From assembly GCA_013287645.1 (NCBI GenBank), contig JABDDJ010000028.1:1-32128 (forward strand): a stretch of DNA of 32,128 nucleotides, read 5' to 3'. The DNA is from Chlamydiota bacterium. Lineage in GTDB: Bacteria > Chlamydiota > Chlamydiia > Chlamydiales > JABDDJ01. Positions within the stretch are counted from its first letter, which is position 1; each line of letters opens with the position of its first letter. The position numbers and the translations under genes were made by a program. Under the pieces are notes generated by a model. The model had not been told where the DNA came from. It worked only from the letters and a program-made list of their open reading frames with translations, and did no database searches. Below are positions 7,203 to 16,708 of the stretch, piece by piece.

Positions 7203-10200
7203 CTAATTGATTCCTGTAAGAAACAGCGCCCCCCATTTGTGAGGGTCTTCTCGATTACATTTTATGGCTTCAAGCATGGCTTTTTGAAGCGCTTCAGCTT
7301 TTCCAAGTTTTGGACCATTTTTATCTAAAAGGAGGCGATAAAATATTGTGATCATATCTACCGTCTCGTCTGTGTCTGGTAATTTCCAATAACTGGTTGC
7401 TGTTGTTAGAACACCACTAGATGCAAAAGCTCTTGTAAAGCCAACCAAGCCTTCGTGAATATTCTCTGTACTCCCACGGCCAGAATAACAGGCTGAAAGA
7501 AAGGCTAATTCTGCTTGAAGATTCATTTTAGAGATCTCTTCTGCATACAGTATTCCTTGCTGATGAGTCACGTCAGGTGTAAAATACAAGTGGCCCTGAT
7601 AAAGAGAATAAGGGTTTGGAGAAGAGATTTCTTTATCCTCAATTTCACCATGACTAGACCAATGAATCCATTGAACATCATTTATCAATGAAATGACAAG
7701 ACCAGCTTTTGCATCTCTACCTAACTTTAAATGCGAAGACGGCGTATTCAGCAGCTTTCCCACTTCGTTACCCTCTCTATCGCCAGTCTGTAGCTTTTTT
7801 ACCGATTTAGAATCAGGATTGCAAACAACTACAGATTTACCAGATGCTGCTTGCCCGCTTTTTTGCGGTCTCAAGTTTTCAAGAAGGCTTACAACCTTAA
7901 TCGAAGGAGCTACTAAAGAAGCATAGTCTTCTACAAAATACCGGCCATCTTCTTGTTCAAATATCGCAAAGGGAAGCATCGCCATTGGCCCATCAGGAAT
8001 AAAAGTTACTGTCCCTTCATGAGGTTTTGGAAGAAGATCTTCAATCGGCAGAATTAGCTCTCGGTACCATTCTTTTAAATGTGTATGAAACTGTGCTCGA
8101 ATTTTTGGTTCATCTTCCAAAGCAGCTTTCTGGGCAGACAATAGTATTTCATTCCATTCATCTTTTTCGGCATCCTCTCCCAATGATGTTGCAACAGCCT
8201 CTAGTTGTTCTGTCCAGTTTACGTTTGCTTCAGATTGTGCTTCGTTATGAATGGTAGAAGAATTTCCGGATAAGCTAGTATCAAGAAATCCTTCTTGAAT
8301 TGGCGATTCTTCTTGCAAAGTGACCTTCTTTGCTTCCATAACCATTTCAGCCCATTCATCCTTCTCAGAGTTTTCTTGCGAATTTCCAGTAAGGATATTG
8401 AGTTTCCCATAGAGATCTGTGACTGGAAGAGGGGGATTACCGTCTTTTCCCCTATACGGCGTTTCGGAAAATAAGATATCCACTCCATTGGGAAAGACAT
8501 TCTTAATATTTATATTTCGAGCCGTCACCCGCTCTGTAATTTTTTCGTCTCGAGAGACGACCCAACAAGTGCCTTTTTCACCCGCACTCTGCCCGTTTCG
8601 ATCAATGGGAATTGAGTAGATAATAAAAGTTGTCTTTTGTTCCGTTGCGATTTTTTCTATGTCTTCAAGGGTCAAATCGGAAGAAGTTATTTGTTGAGAG
8701 AAAACTCTTTTAGTAAGGTTATCTACAAGACAGCGAGCTCTGCGTTTGTCGGACACAATAAGGGCATCCTTAAAATTTTTTGTCGCGATCAATGACCATT
8801 CCCATAAATAATAGGCACCCACTTGTATTTCAAAGGTTGTCATCTTCCATTCTTCACGAGGAAGAGAATCTTGAAGCTGTTCAAAAATCATACAGGCCTC
8901 TTGAGCATACCGAATAGCGTCAGCGAACTTCTTATTATACAGACAGATATTGCCTAAGCTAGCCGCTGCTGCTGCATGCGACCTAGCATGTGGACTAGAT
9001 TGAGGATCAGTAAAATCATAAACACGTTTGAAAACTTTAAAGGCGTCGTCAAAACGATTCATGTCTGAGTAGACATTCCCTAAATCAAGATAAGCAGCTG
9101 CAATATCATTTTTGTATCTCACTTCCTCTTTCTCTAAGTGATTGATTATCTTTTGATGGTATCCTAGAGCATCGTTATATTTGCTTTGATGAGTCAACGA
9201 GTTACCCATTATACCCAAGGTGGAGATATAAATGTGTGTGGTGGTAGGGTCATCCTTAGCTCCTGCTTTCTCATAAATCTCAAGGGCTAATTCACCATAA
9301 CGTAGAGCTTCAGTATAATTTCTTTTGTGGTATAAAATATTGGCCATAATACTTAAAGAATCACATAACAGGTACGGAGTAGGAGGTAATTTGGTGTTCT
9401 GTGCAAATTCGAGAACTTTCCGACAGTCATCCTCTGCTTGCTTAAGGTTCCTTACCTTGATGAACAAATCCAATCTTTCCGCTAAACATACAAAATAATC
9501 ACCTAAAAATTCCGCCTTATTATGATAAAAATCTATTGCACGATTATAGAAAAATTCCGCTTCCTTATAATTGTGTAAACGAGAATAACATCTTCCTGCA
9601 ACACGATCAATTTCGGCAAAAAATCTTAAATCTGAGCGCTTTACTGTTTCTGGAACAAGAAGAATTTGCTCGATCACACACAATGCCCGATCAAACCTTT
9701 CAGAATAAAAATAGGTGTTCACTAATTCTTTCAAAAGATCAATTACTCGTGTGTCACGACTAACCTTAAAACGCGTGGCACAACTATCGAGAAAGCGATC
9801 AACCCCATCATCTTGTCCTTGCTGTGCTTGAGCTAGGACCTCTTTTGAATATTTCTCAAATGGAATTGGTTGAAAACCATAGACTGATAAAAACCCTCGT
9901 TGAAACTCATCCTTCGTTGCAGCTGCGTCAGGAATATTTTGAGAATGTTGGAGCATTTCCAAAATTCGCAAATACATTAACGTCCCAGCATGCAAGCACG
10001 CAAAGGTATGACGATCATCGCCAACTAGCTTTTTGAGGATCTTAATTCCTTCTGCTGGTTGTACGCTACCCGCATTAATCGCAATCACTTGCTGCTGATT
10101 ACTATGATTGATCTTTTGCAGGTCATCGATTTCTTTGATCAGCGGAGCCAAAGTCTCTTGTTTGTTTTGAACATACAATTTCTTTATAATCGCAGCAGCA

Positions 10201-10568
10201 TACTCATCCGAGCTATTACCAGCGGCAAAACAAGCTAAATAATGTAGGATCGTTTTACCTTTTGCATCCTTAGTAGTCACCGCAATTGCTCTTTCTGTTA
10301 ACCCTTGCACAAGAACATCTTTTTCCTCCATAACCGCCTTCATCAAAAGAGTCCTACCGACCTTATCGACCAAAACGGAAAGCTCTTGAACAATTGGTTT
10401 AACAAGATGCCATTGTCCGCTTTGGCACACTTGATAAGAGCGTTCAAAACATTTTTCTCTTAATGTATTTGAATCACTAGTCAAATCAACTGAAAGGGTA
10501 TTGGCAACCCTTTCGAGTTGTTCTCTGGTAATTTCCGGAGATAGTAAGTGCAAACTTGTTGCGGTCAT
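7203..10568 (-). CDS. Ankyrin-TPR-CHAT protease-like protein (upstream copy)
   Basis: This 1,121-residue paralogue of the following gene has the same order: ankyrin-like units near residues 65-112 (VDKVGRTLLMKAV, DAKGKTILHYLA), TPRs in the middle (for example YKEAEFFYNRAIDFY and ALGYHQKIINHLEKE), and a C-terminal CHAT domain. The dyad is H973 (SSHGE) and C1027 (LSACYSG), with the same 54-residue spacing. The CHAT halves are very similar, while the TPR parts have diverged, which suggests duplication followed by change of the sensor part. Between the two short DEW repeats upstream of CHAT it has an extra Ser/Asn/Glu-rich insert. An AAAGGG ribosome-binding site precedes the ATG. It probably shares a transcript with the downstream copy. 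Whether the 463-residue gene upstream belongs to the same operon is open, since a 124-bp gap separates them. Confidence 0.85.
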   Translation of the reverse strand: MTATSLHLLSPEITREQLERVANTLSVDLTSDSNTLREKCFERSYQVCQSGQWHLVKPIVQELSVLVDKVGRTLLMKAVMEEKDVLVQGLTERAIAVTTKDAKGKTILHYLACFAAGNSSDEYAAAIIKKLYVQNKQETLAPLIKEIDDLQKINHSNQQQVIAINAGSVQPAEGIKILKKLVGDDRHTFACLHAGTLMYLRILEMLQHSQNIPDAAATKDEFQRGFLSVYGFQPIPFEKYSKEVLAQAQQGQDDGVDRFLDSCATRFKVSRDTRVIDLLKELVNTYFYSERFDRALCVIEQILLVPETVKRSDLRFFAEIDRVAGRCYSRLHNYKEAEFFYNRAIDFYHNKAEFLGDYFVCLAERLDLFIKVRNLKQAEDDCRKVLEFAQNTKLPPTPYLLCDSLSIMANILYHKRNYTEALRYGELALEIYEKAGAKDDPTTTHIYISTLGIMGNSLTHQSKYNDALGYHQKIINHLEKEEVRYKNDIAAAYLDLGNVYSDMNRFDDAFKVFKRVYDFTDPQSSPHARSHAAAAASLGNICLYNKKFADAIRYAQEACMIFEQLQDSLPREEWKMTTFEIQVGAYYLWEWSLIATKNFKDALIVSDKRRARCLVDNLTKRVFSQQITSSDLTLEDIEKIATEQKTTFIIYSIPIDRNGQSAGEKGTCWVVSRDEKITERVTARNINIKNVFPNGVDILFSETPYRGKDGNPPLPVTDLYGKLNILTGNSQENSEKDEWAEMVMEAKKVTLQEESPIQEGFLDTSLSGNSSTIHNEAQSEANVNWTEQLEAVATSLGEDAEKDEWNEILLSAQKAALEDEPKIRAQFHTHLKEWYRELILPIEDLLPKPHEGTVTFIPDGPMAMLPFAIFEQEDGRYFVEDYASLVAPSIKVVSLLENLRPQKSGQAASGKSVVVCNPDSKSVKKLQTGDREGNEVGKLLNTPSSHLKLGRDAKAGLVISLINDVQWIHWSSHGEIEDKEISSPNPYSLYQGHLYFTPDVTHQQGILYAEEISKMNLQAELAFLSACYSGRGSTENIHEGLVGFTRAFASSGVLTTATSYWKLPDTDETVDMITIFYRLLLDKNGPKLGKAEALQKAMLEAIKCNREDPHKWGALFLTGIN

Positions 10569-10692
10569 GGCACTACGCCCTTTTTCATTAGAAAGAAAAT
10601 TCCTTCATTTTTCTGATTTTCCTTATTTTGCTTAAAAACATCAAATTTTTTGAGCTCACAAATTGCTATATAACCGCTAAATTTGATTACAA

Positions 10693-12084
10693 TTATTCTA
10701 GCAATACTAAGCTTGGAAGAAACTGATCACGAAGGCTTGCTTCATTGGCTACTACCTCTTCGTAAGCGTTCACCAAGGCAACTTCTTGATTGCAAACAGC
10801 TATTTGAGCTTCTAACTTTTTTCTGTCTGGATTAATTCGCAGAAATTCTTGCTTGAGCTCTTCTTCAGAAGTTCCGCCAGCTTTAGAGGGCGCTGTACCA
10901 ACGACTGACTTAAGTTGATTTTGAATTTCAAGCACCCTTAGATCTAGAGGAGCTTTTTGTGTATTCAATGAATCTGCGCGTTTCTGTGCTTCATCTTTTT
11001 CTTTAAGAGGAGTTTGAGAACTAGCTGTTACCTTATTATTCCATTCATCTATAGCCAATTTGATGAGTGGGCAAAACTGTTTGTTGTCCGATTTTGAAGC
11101 AAGATTTATCAAGGACCATGCAGCAAAGCTCCTTGTTTCAGCGTAGCGATCTGGATGTTTCAAAAGTTTGGCATACATGTCCTTAGGAAGATTACTCAAG
11201 TTTTGCATTTCAGACTTAAAATCTACATTTAGCTTTAAAAGTTTAACCAATTCCTCAAATGCCAATTTTTTGAGATCAGGATCAATGGTATTTTCAATAA
11301 TGCGCGTCATTATTTTAACCAAGCTTAGACTATACTTGTTTCCCTCACTGCTAAACCGCTGAATGTAGGGTAAAATATAACTTTTAAAGTCCGCAGTGGA
11401 TGTAACATTTGTCGCCCTCCACTCCAAGGGAGTCACTTCTAAATACCACTGCGAAACAGTTTCTTTTTTTACGATAAGACCTAATTTAAAAATACCGGTA
11501 AGAACACCACCGAGATCTTTGGTGGCAGCTGCAAAGATCGCTTCCGCTATAGGACCTATCACCGATTTCCACAGACTATCACTAGGAGATAGGCATTTTG
11601 CCGCTTGTTTTATACATGCTAGCTCATAACGAGCACCTGCAGACGAAAGGAGAACTCCTTTTTCCATTTTCGCATATTTAGGAAATACCTCCTTTAACCT
11701 ATTAGTAAGATTAATAATATTATCTCTATCCTCTGTATAAATACGTTGCTTTCCATTTCTTGAACATTGGTACCATGTAATTTCTGTCATAACACGAAGT
11801 GCTTTAAGAACAGGGATCAAAACATGTAACTTGTGTTGAATGTGATGGCTATTACTCAAATCTGCAAGGCTAATCATCACATCGGTTAGCTCTTCTGCAA
11901 CGATAGATTGGCCACACACCTCCCCTCTGACAATATCTATACCATCTTGGTAAATCGCTTGAGCCGTGCTACTGACCCTGTCATAATCCTTTTGCTTAAT
12001 ACTTTTCTTCATTTCAACCGTACGAAGTTCATTTTCTCTAACTTTGCCTACCGTGCTACTAACTTGACTGAGTTGTGACGTCAT
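10693..12084 (-). CDS. Unknown helical protein with C-terminal coiled coil
   Basis: I do not recognise this 463-residue protein. The frame is open back to 12156, but the ATG at 12082-12084 (MTSQLSQVSS) is preferred because GGGAGA lies 6 bases upstream and the extra 24 residues look non-coding. The sequence is predicted almost entirely helical. A weakly hydrophobic stretch near residues 190-215 (AIFAAATKDLGGVLTGIFK) may be buried rather than membrane-spanning. The middle (KLAFEELVKLLKL, RSFAAWSLINLAS) has a HEAT/ARM-like look. From about 370 to 450 a heptad pattern rich in Lys, Glu, Gln and Leu suggests a coiled coil. There is no signal peptide. It lies on the same strand as, and upstream of, the CHAT pair. 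A scaffold or effector role is only a guess. Confidence 0.6.
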   Translation of the reverse strand: MTSQLSQVSSTVGKVRENELRTVEMKKSIKQKDYDRVSSTAQAIYQDGIDIVRGEVCGQSIVAEELTDVMISLADLSNSHHIQHKLHVLIPVLKALRVMTEITWYQCSRNGKQRIYTEDRDNIINLTNRLKEVFPKYAKMEKGVLLSSAGARYELACIKQAAKCLSPSDSLWKSVIGPIAEAIFAAATKDLGGVLTGIFKLGLIVKKETVSQWYLEVTPLEWRATNVTSTADFKSYILPYIQRFSSEGNKYSLSLVKIMTRIIENTIDPDLKKLAFEELVKLLKLNVDFKSEMQNLSNLPKDMYAKLLKHPDRYAETRSFAAWSLINLASKSDNKQFCPLIKLAIDEWNNKVTASSQTPLKEKDEAQKRADSLNTQKAPLDLRVLEIQNQLKSVVGTAPSKAGGTSEEELKQEFLRINPDRKKLEAQIAVCNQEVALVNAYEEVVANEASLRDQFLPSLVLLE

Positions 12085-12267
12085 GATTGTTCTCCCTATT
12101 TGGCTTGATGAAATTTTTCCTAGATCAATTAGAAAAAAAATATTGATTAATTGCAAGAAAAATGGCTCATCGCGGAAATGAGTACCTTTACGAGTGGAGC
12201 TGCAGCTGAACGTATTTCATGAATAATTAAAAAAATTCGAAGCTCTCAACAAAGCAAATATAACTAG

Positions 12268-12537
12268 ATCGGATTAAGGACACTGAAAGGATGTAGATTC
12301 TTGCTTCTAAGCAATTACGAAAAGTTAACGGAAGAGAAGTTAGCGAGGTTGCATAATCTTATGGAAGTGAATAAGCCATTGGCAACAACACACGCTATGA
12401 AGGAACAGATTCGGCTATTCTGGATAAAGATTAAAACGATGAAGAGGCAGGCTTATGGATTCAGAGATATCGAATATTTCAAGCTTCGATTATACAGATG
12501 CCTTAAATCTCATGACTCCAATATGGCGTCATTGTGA
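12268..12537 (+). pseudogene. C-terminal remnant of an ISL3-type transposase
   Basis: The frame open from 12268 reads RTLKGCRFLLLSNYEKLTEE, then NKPLATTHAMKEQIRLFW and MKRQAYGFRDIEYFKLRL. This is the usual C-terminal end of ISL3-family DDE transposases (LKg-R-LLL-n, L-TAY-LKEQL--lW, iKR-AYGfRn-e-F-LR). A TAG precedes it in frame, and no N-terminal two thirds with the DDE residues is present. The TTG at 12301 is not a real gene start. It is a dead fragment whose last bases overlap the end of the opposite-strand regulator remnant. Confidence 0.75.
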
Positions 12538-13203
12538 TTCTTTTAAACGATAGACTAAACCCCGCCCGCCTCTTTTCCCGCCTCCAGAAGGGACCAGGAC
12601 ATTTTTTAACTTTAACTCATTAAGTTCCCTTGTAGCTGCTCGTTGTGATATAGTTGCTATATCTTGATATTCGCTATTAGAAATACTGCCATGTGCGTTG
12701 ACATAGTTCACTGCTAAAAGTTGTCTTTTCGATAGCTCTTGTTTTTTAGAAGGTTGCTGAAGAGCTGGTTGTTTGAAAAATGTTACTTGAAACCTGCCAG
12801 ACGCCGATTCAAATTTTGGTTTGGGAAATCCTTCTTTTTCCAATTCTGTGGCCATTCGAGTTGTACCACTCCCCCAACGTTCTATTAATCCCATATAAAA
12901 AAAGGCTTCTGCGATTTTTCGGTTTCGTGGAATAGAATCGTGTTCTCCAAACAACATCTCTGGTGTCAATGGTGGGGGAAGACTTCCTGGATTCCAGATA
13001 TCTAAACGATCGTCATAACGTCTAATCTGGCTGTGAGCTGCACTAGTATAATCTCTGTGACAAAGAACATTGATTACGGCCTCACGGATGGCATTCAAGG
13101 GATATTCCCAATGAACATCTCTTTGAGATTTACCTGTAAATTCAAATTCAGTGGAAAGTCTTTCTCGAATCCATGTCATTGCTCCATCCAATTGACTAAT
13201 CAA
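12529..13203 (-). pseudogene. Truncated HATPase/winged-helix regulator (AlbA-2/RecG-like)
   Basis: The 224 codons correspond to the C-terminal half of the ATP-binding regulators often annotated as RecG-like or divergent AAA-4 proteins. NAIREAVINVLCHRDY is the N box of the HATPase_c_4 domain. It is followed by WNPGSLPPPLTPE and FFYMGLIERWGSGTTRM, both typical of the family. A winged-helix end follows (SISNSEYQDIATISQRAATR), with a basic Gly-rich tail. Family members are about 450-500 residues and begin with an AlbA_2 (Schlafen-like) domain, which is missing. Upstream, the matching frame hits a TAA about 27 bases before a TTG, and no ribosome-binding site was seen. It is best read as a decayed gene. 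Confidence 0.7.
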
Positions 13204-13492
13204 AGAACCATGGGCTTCAACGAATCTTTAGGAGCCCGGCAACTTTCACGTGTTACACCTTCCATCCAAGGCCAAGTTAAAAGTAGAGATTAAGACGTGT
13301 GCTCCGAATTTCGAACGACTGAGGAAGGATTGCAACCGGCAAAAAACATATAGACCTCTTCTTTTGTTCATCAAAATTTGGAAGCAATTTTAGGAACTTA
13401 AGAAGAATTGCAACGAAAAGAAAACTTGATTGAGTTTGAACAATCATAAATATGTTTCAAAAATACTATACTAATCAATAAATATCTATGAA
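13204..13492. other. Intergenic region upstream of the 13562 gene
   Basis: No convincing gene is visible. The left part should have carried the lost N-terminal half of the truncated regulator, but I cannot recognise it in any frame. The right part becomes strongly AT-rich toward the promoter. Confidence 0.35.
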
Positions 13493-13521
13493 TTGACTTA
13501 TTTGTATTAAATCATTATAGT
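13493..13521 (+). promoter_or_regulatory. Sigma70-like promoter of the 13562 gene
   Basis: TTGACT at 13493-13498 and TATAGT at 13516-13521 are separated by exactly 17 bases, close to the housekeeping consensus (chlamydial sigma66). Transcription would start near 13528 and give a leader of about 34 bases. No clear Shine-Dalgarno precedes the ATG at 13562. Confidence 0.6.
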
Positions 13522-13561
13522 TTTTGAAAATAAACAATATGATTTTTATAAAATAATCAAT

Positions 13562-14347
13562 ATGAATATTCAAGCTGATTCGTTTCTTGTATACACTGGT
13601 CAAAAAGCAAGTGCTATTAATCCTAAACCGGAATCCGAGGAGTACACACCACACCTACTAATCCAACAAATCTGTCTTGATGCATTAATTGAGACGATCG
13701 CAGCTATTTGGATTAATCGTGGTATACGCGATTTTGGAAAAGACCTTCTCGTGCGTTCTGCAGCACGTGCATTTGTTCACGTTATTTCTGATGTCTCTTA
13801 TGGTGTTTTGCGTTCGAATGGGTATGATTTTGGTAAAATCGGTTATGTGAGAGTGTCAGATCTGAAGTTTCTATTCGCTCCGCACTATCTTTTTGCGCAA
13901 ATGGTAACGGCTGGACTCAGAACCTTTTCATTTCCAATTCTGCTCGCTTTCAACATCGCCACATTTTCGTGCATCAATTTCGGAGGAGACAAAAAGAAAC
14001 AAGAACGGACTAACACCGAGGAAAAAATCAGTTGTGACCCGGTTTTATCTGAATTATATATGGATTCAGTGATCCATGATGTGTGTGTAAAAAGATTGTA
14101 TGAAGATATGAAAAAACTTTCATGGCAAGAACAACAGCGTTTTGAAAATGCATACTTCAAACGATTTGTGATGCATATGAATGGGTGGCTACTTAAGGCC
14201 GGTCTTTGCCTCCCACAACTATCCCGCATCATGGACACCACTCTCGTGGGCTGTTTTTCAGAAAAACAGTGGATCATCAGCAATATCGGCCTTGGAGCAA
14301 TTAGCTACTTATATGGTGTGAAATTGGTTGTGTTTAGCGACAATTAG
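13562..14347 (+). CDS. Unknown protein, 3' end replaced by an IS21 end
   Basis: This 261-residue protein is not recognised. Residues about 105-140 (LFAQMVTAGLRTFSFPILLA, then FNIATFSCINFGG) form one or two hydrophobic segments, and 195-250 (HMNGWLLKAGLCLPQLSRI) is amphipathic, so membrane association is likely. A Lys/Glu-rich linker (KKKQERTNTEEK) lies in between. Expression is supported by the consensus promoter upstream. The stop codon (TAG, 14345-14347) lies inside the left terminal repeat of the IS21 element, so the last residues (FSDN) are encoded by the IS and the native C-terminus has been lost. Just beyond the right IS end a short open frame (PDKIVDAKQVVTNKQ then stop) could be the displaced tail, but that is speculative. 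Confidence 0.55.
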   Translation: MNIQADSFLVYTGQKASAINPKPESEEYTPHLLIQQICLDALIETIAAIWINRGIRDFGKDLLVRSAARAFVHVISDVSYGVLRSNGYDFGKIGYVRVSDLKFLFAPHYLFAQMVTAGLRTFSFPILLAFNIATFSCINFGGDKKKQERTNTEEKISCDPVLSELYMDSVIHDVCVKRLYEDMKKLSWQEQQRFENAYFKRFVMHMNGWLLKAGLCLPQLSRIMDTTLVGCFSEKQWIISNIGLGAISYLYGVKLVVFSDN

Positions 14348-14378
14348 GATGGCAGGTTAACGACAATTAGGATGGCAG
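14338..14378. repeat. Two left-end terminal repeats of the IS21 element
   Basis: CGACAATTAGGATGGCAG occurs at 14338-14355 and again at 14361-14378, exact over 18 bases with a 23-base period. Such repeats are the transposase-binding sites of IS21 elements. Confidence 0.75.
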
Positions 14379-14429
14379 TAAAAATGCCCGACACTCAAAG
14401 TGCTTTTGAAGAAAAAAGGAGCACAAGAA

Positions 14430-15938
14430 ATGCCGGGCAAACAAATTACTAATCATCAAATTAGGTTGTATATGCAATCCAGACAAAATAAAAAATCAGT
14501 TACGGTTTCGGCTGCACAAGCAAGATTTAGTGAGAGATCAGCTTATCGTATAAACAAAAAACAATGCAATTCAAAAAAAGCCAAAAGACATTGGAAAACC
14601 AGACCAGATCCCTTTGAAGCGGTCTGGCAAAACGAGCTTGTTCCCTTGCTCGAGGCTTCACCCAAATTAGAGGCTAGAACATTGCTCGAGGAGCTGCAAA
14701 AACGTTATCCAAGTCAATATCCAGAAAAGCAACTTAGAACACTTCAAAGAAGAGTAAAAAAGTGGAGGGCTATATCGGGACCTGAAAAAGAAGTAATCTT
14801 TCGTCAAAAAAATCCGCCTGGTTGGCAAGGCATTTCTGACTTTACCAATGCAGATGAACTAGCTGTCACGATACGCGGAGAACCGTTTCAGCATCTCTTG
14901 TACCATTTCAGATTGAGCTTCAGTGGGCACGAGTTCGCCCAAGTAGTCCAAGGTGGAGAAAGCTATCCTGCTTTAGCTGAGGGAGTACAAAATGCATTTT
15001 GGAGTATCGGAGGAGTAACAGAAACTCATCGAACTGACAGCTTATCTGCGGCCTACAAAAATTGCTCTGACAAAGCGAAAGAAGAGTTTACAGAGTCATA
15101 CCGTCAGTTCTGCGAACATTATGGCACGGAGCCAACGCGCAATAATAAGGGGGTTAGCCATGAAAATGGTTCTATAGAGTCTCCTAACGGTCATTTGAAG
15201 AATCGCTTGGATCAGGCATTGATGCTTAGAGGGTCGCGGGATTTTAACTCCTTGGATGAATATAAAGCCTTTTTGCAAGATCTAATACAGCGGCAAAACA
15301 AACGCGTTGAGAAAGCGTTTTTAGAGGAACGTGCTTTCTTGCACCCTCTTCCTGAGAGAAAAGCTTGTGACTATCTGGAGGAGCGAGTAAGAGTCACCAC
15401 TTCAAGCACTATTGCTGTCAAGAGTATAATCTACTCGGTGCCCTCGCGTCTCATTGGCATGATGCTTAAGGTACACCTATACGATGACCGTCTAGAATGT
15501 TACGTGGGGGGTGATCACACCATTACAATTAAGCGTCTGCGAGCCCACAAGAAAAAATCACATCACATTGAATATAGACATGTCATTGGAACTTTAGTTC
15601 GAAAGCCACAAGCCTTTCACAACTATGTGTATCGAGATGCACTGTTTCCAACTTTTGCGTTTCGTCAAGCCTGAGAGAGTCTAGAAGGTCAATTAGATAG
15701 CCGCCAAGCTTGTCGTGAGTTTGTTAAAATTCTCAACGAGGCGGCTCGGCCAGATGGTGAGGAAAAAGTTAATACCTATCTGGAGGATTGTCTTACAAAG
15801 GGACTCTTACCAAAATCAGAAGAAGCACGAGCGCTGTTTAAATCGATGCCTGTCCAAGCCCCTTCATTAAAAGAGTCCATGACTCAATTATGCGACTATG
15901 ATGCCCTGCTGAGTATTCAGCAAGGAGGTAGGCTATGA
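14430..15938 (+). pseudogene. istA: IS21 transposase IstA with an in-frame TGA
   Basis: IstA cuts and joins the ends of IS21 elements. The ATG at 14430 follows AAGGAGC at good spacing. An N-terminal helix-turn-helix is visible (SAAQARFSERSAYRI). The DDE core has likely catalytic D137 (SDFTN), D203 (RTDSL) and E250 (HENGSIES). At codon 415 (15672-15674) a TGA interrupts the frame. The same frame then continues for 87 good codons (ESLEGQLDSRQACREFVKIL and on) to a TGA that overlaps the istB start. The preceding FAFRQA and following ESLEGQL match the RQAWE-L segment of the family, so the TGA replaces a Trp codon. The translated part, 414 residues, lacks the C-terminal domain. Partial function or UGA readthrough cannot be excluded. 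Confidence 0.85.
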
Positions 15939-16708
15939 GTCAACGAGAAAAAGCCATACTTCCTTTGCTGCTCACTCAGCTACGTCTTCCCACAATGAAG
16001 CGATTATGGGAGGGTCTGGCATCGGAAGCCGAAGTCAAGGGTTGGTCAGGTCCAACGTATCTGTCAAGCCTATGTGAGCGTGAAGTTGCTGATCGCGACC
16101 ATCGACGCCTAGCAAGGCATATGATGGAAGCACAGTTGCCAAAAGGTAAAACGGTAGAGAACTATGATTTTAACAATATTGCTGGAATAACCAAGGCAAA
16201 GATTTTGGGTTTAGCATCCGGAGAAGTCTGGGTCAAAGAGGGAATGAATGTACTTATCTTTGGAGGTTCAGGCGTGGGAAAAACTCACCTAGCAGCAGCC
16301 ATTGGAGAAAAGTTAATAGAGAAAGGCTTTAGAGTCCTCTTTAACCGCACTACTGAGCTCGTGCAGAAACTACAGGCCGCCAAGAGGTCGCTGACCCTTC
16401 CTGTAGCTTTAGAAAAGTTAGACAAATATGATTGTCTAATACTAGACGACTTTGGATACGTGCAAAAGGATGAGCTTGAAACTAGTGTTCTCTTCGAGCT
16501 GATCTGTGAACGATATGAACGAAAAAGCATGGTGATTACCTGTAACCAACCATTCAAAGATTGGGATCGCATATTTCTCGATAAACAAATGGCGATCGCA
16601 GCAGTGGATCGACTTGTTCACCACGCGACAATTCTTGAAGTTGAGGCAGAGAGTTATCGAAGAAAACAAGCAATAAACAAGAAAAATGGAAAGGAGGCAG
16701 AAAAATGA
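15935..16708 (+). CDS. istB: IS21 helper ATPase IstB
   Basis: IstB is the DnaA/DnaC-like AAA+ ATPase that assists IstA in target capture. The 257-residue product has the standard length. Walker A is GGSGVGKTH (about 110-118) and Walker B is CLILDDFG (about 167-174). The Arg-rich C-terminal part has DRLVHHATILE, the usual ending of the family. The start overlaps the istA stop (ATGA) and follows AAGGAGGT 6 bases upstream, so translation does not depend on coupling. The gene appears intact even though istA is interrupted. Confidence 0.93.
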   Translation: MSQREKAILPLLLTQLRLPTMKRLWEGLASEAEVKGWSGPTYLSSLCEREVADRDHRRLARHMMEAQLPKGKTVENYDFNNIAGITKAKILGLASGEVWVKEGMNVLIFGGSGVGKTHLAAAIGEKLIEKGFRVLFNRTTELVQKLQAAKRSLTLPVALEKLDKYDCLILDDFGYVQKDELETSVLFELICERYERKSMVITCNQPFKDWDRIFLDKQMAIAAVDRLVHHATILEVEAESYRRKQAINKKNGKEAEK

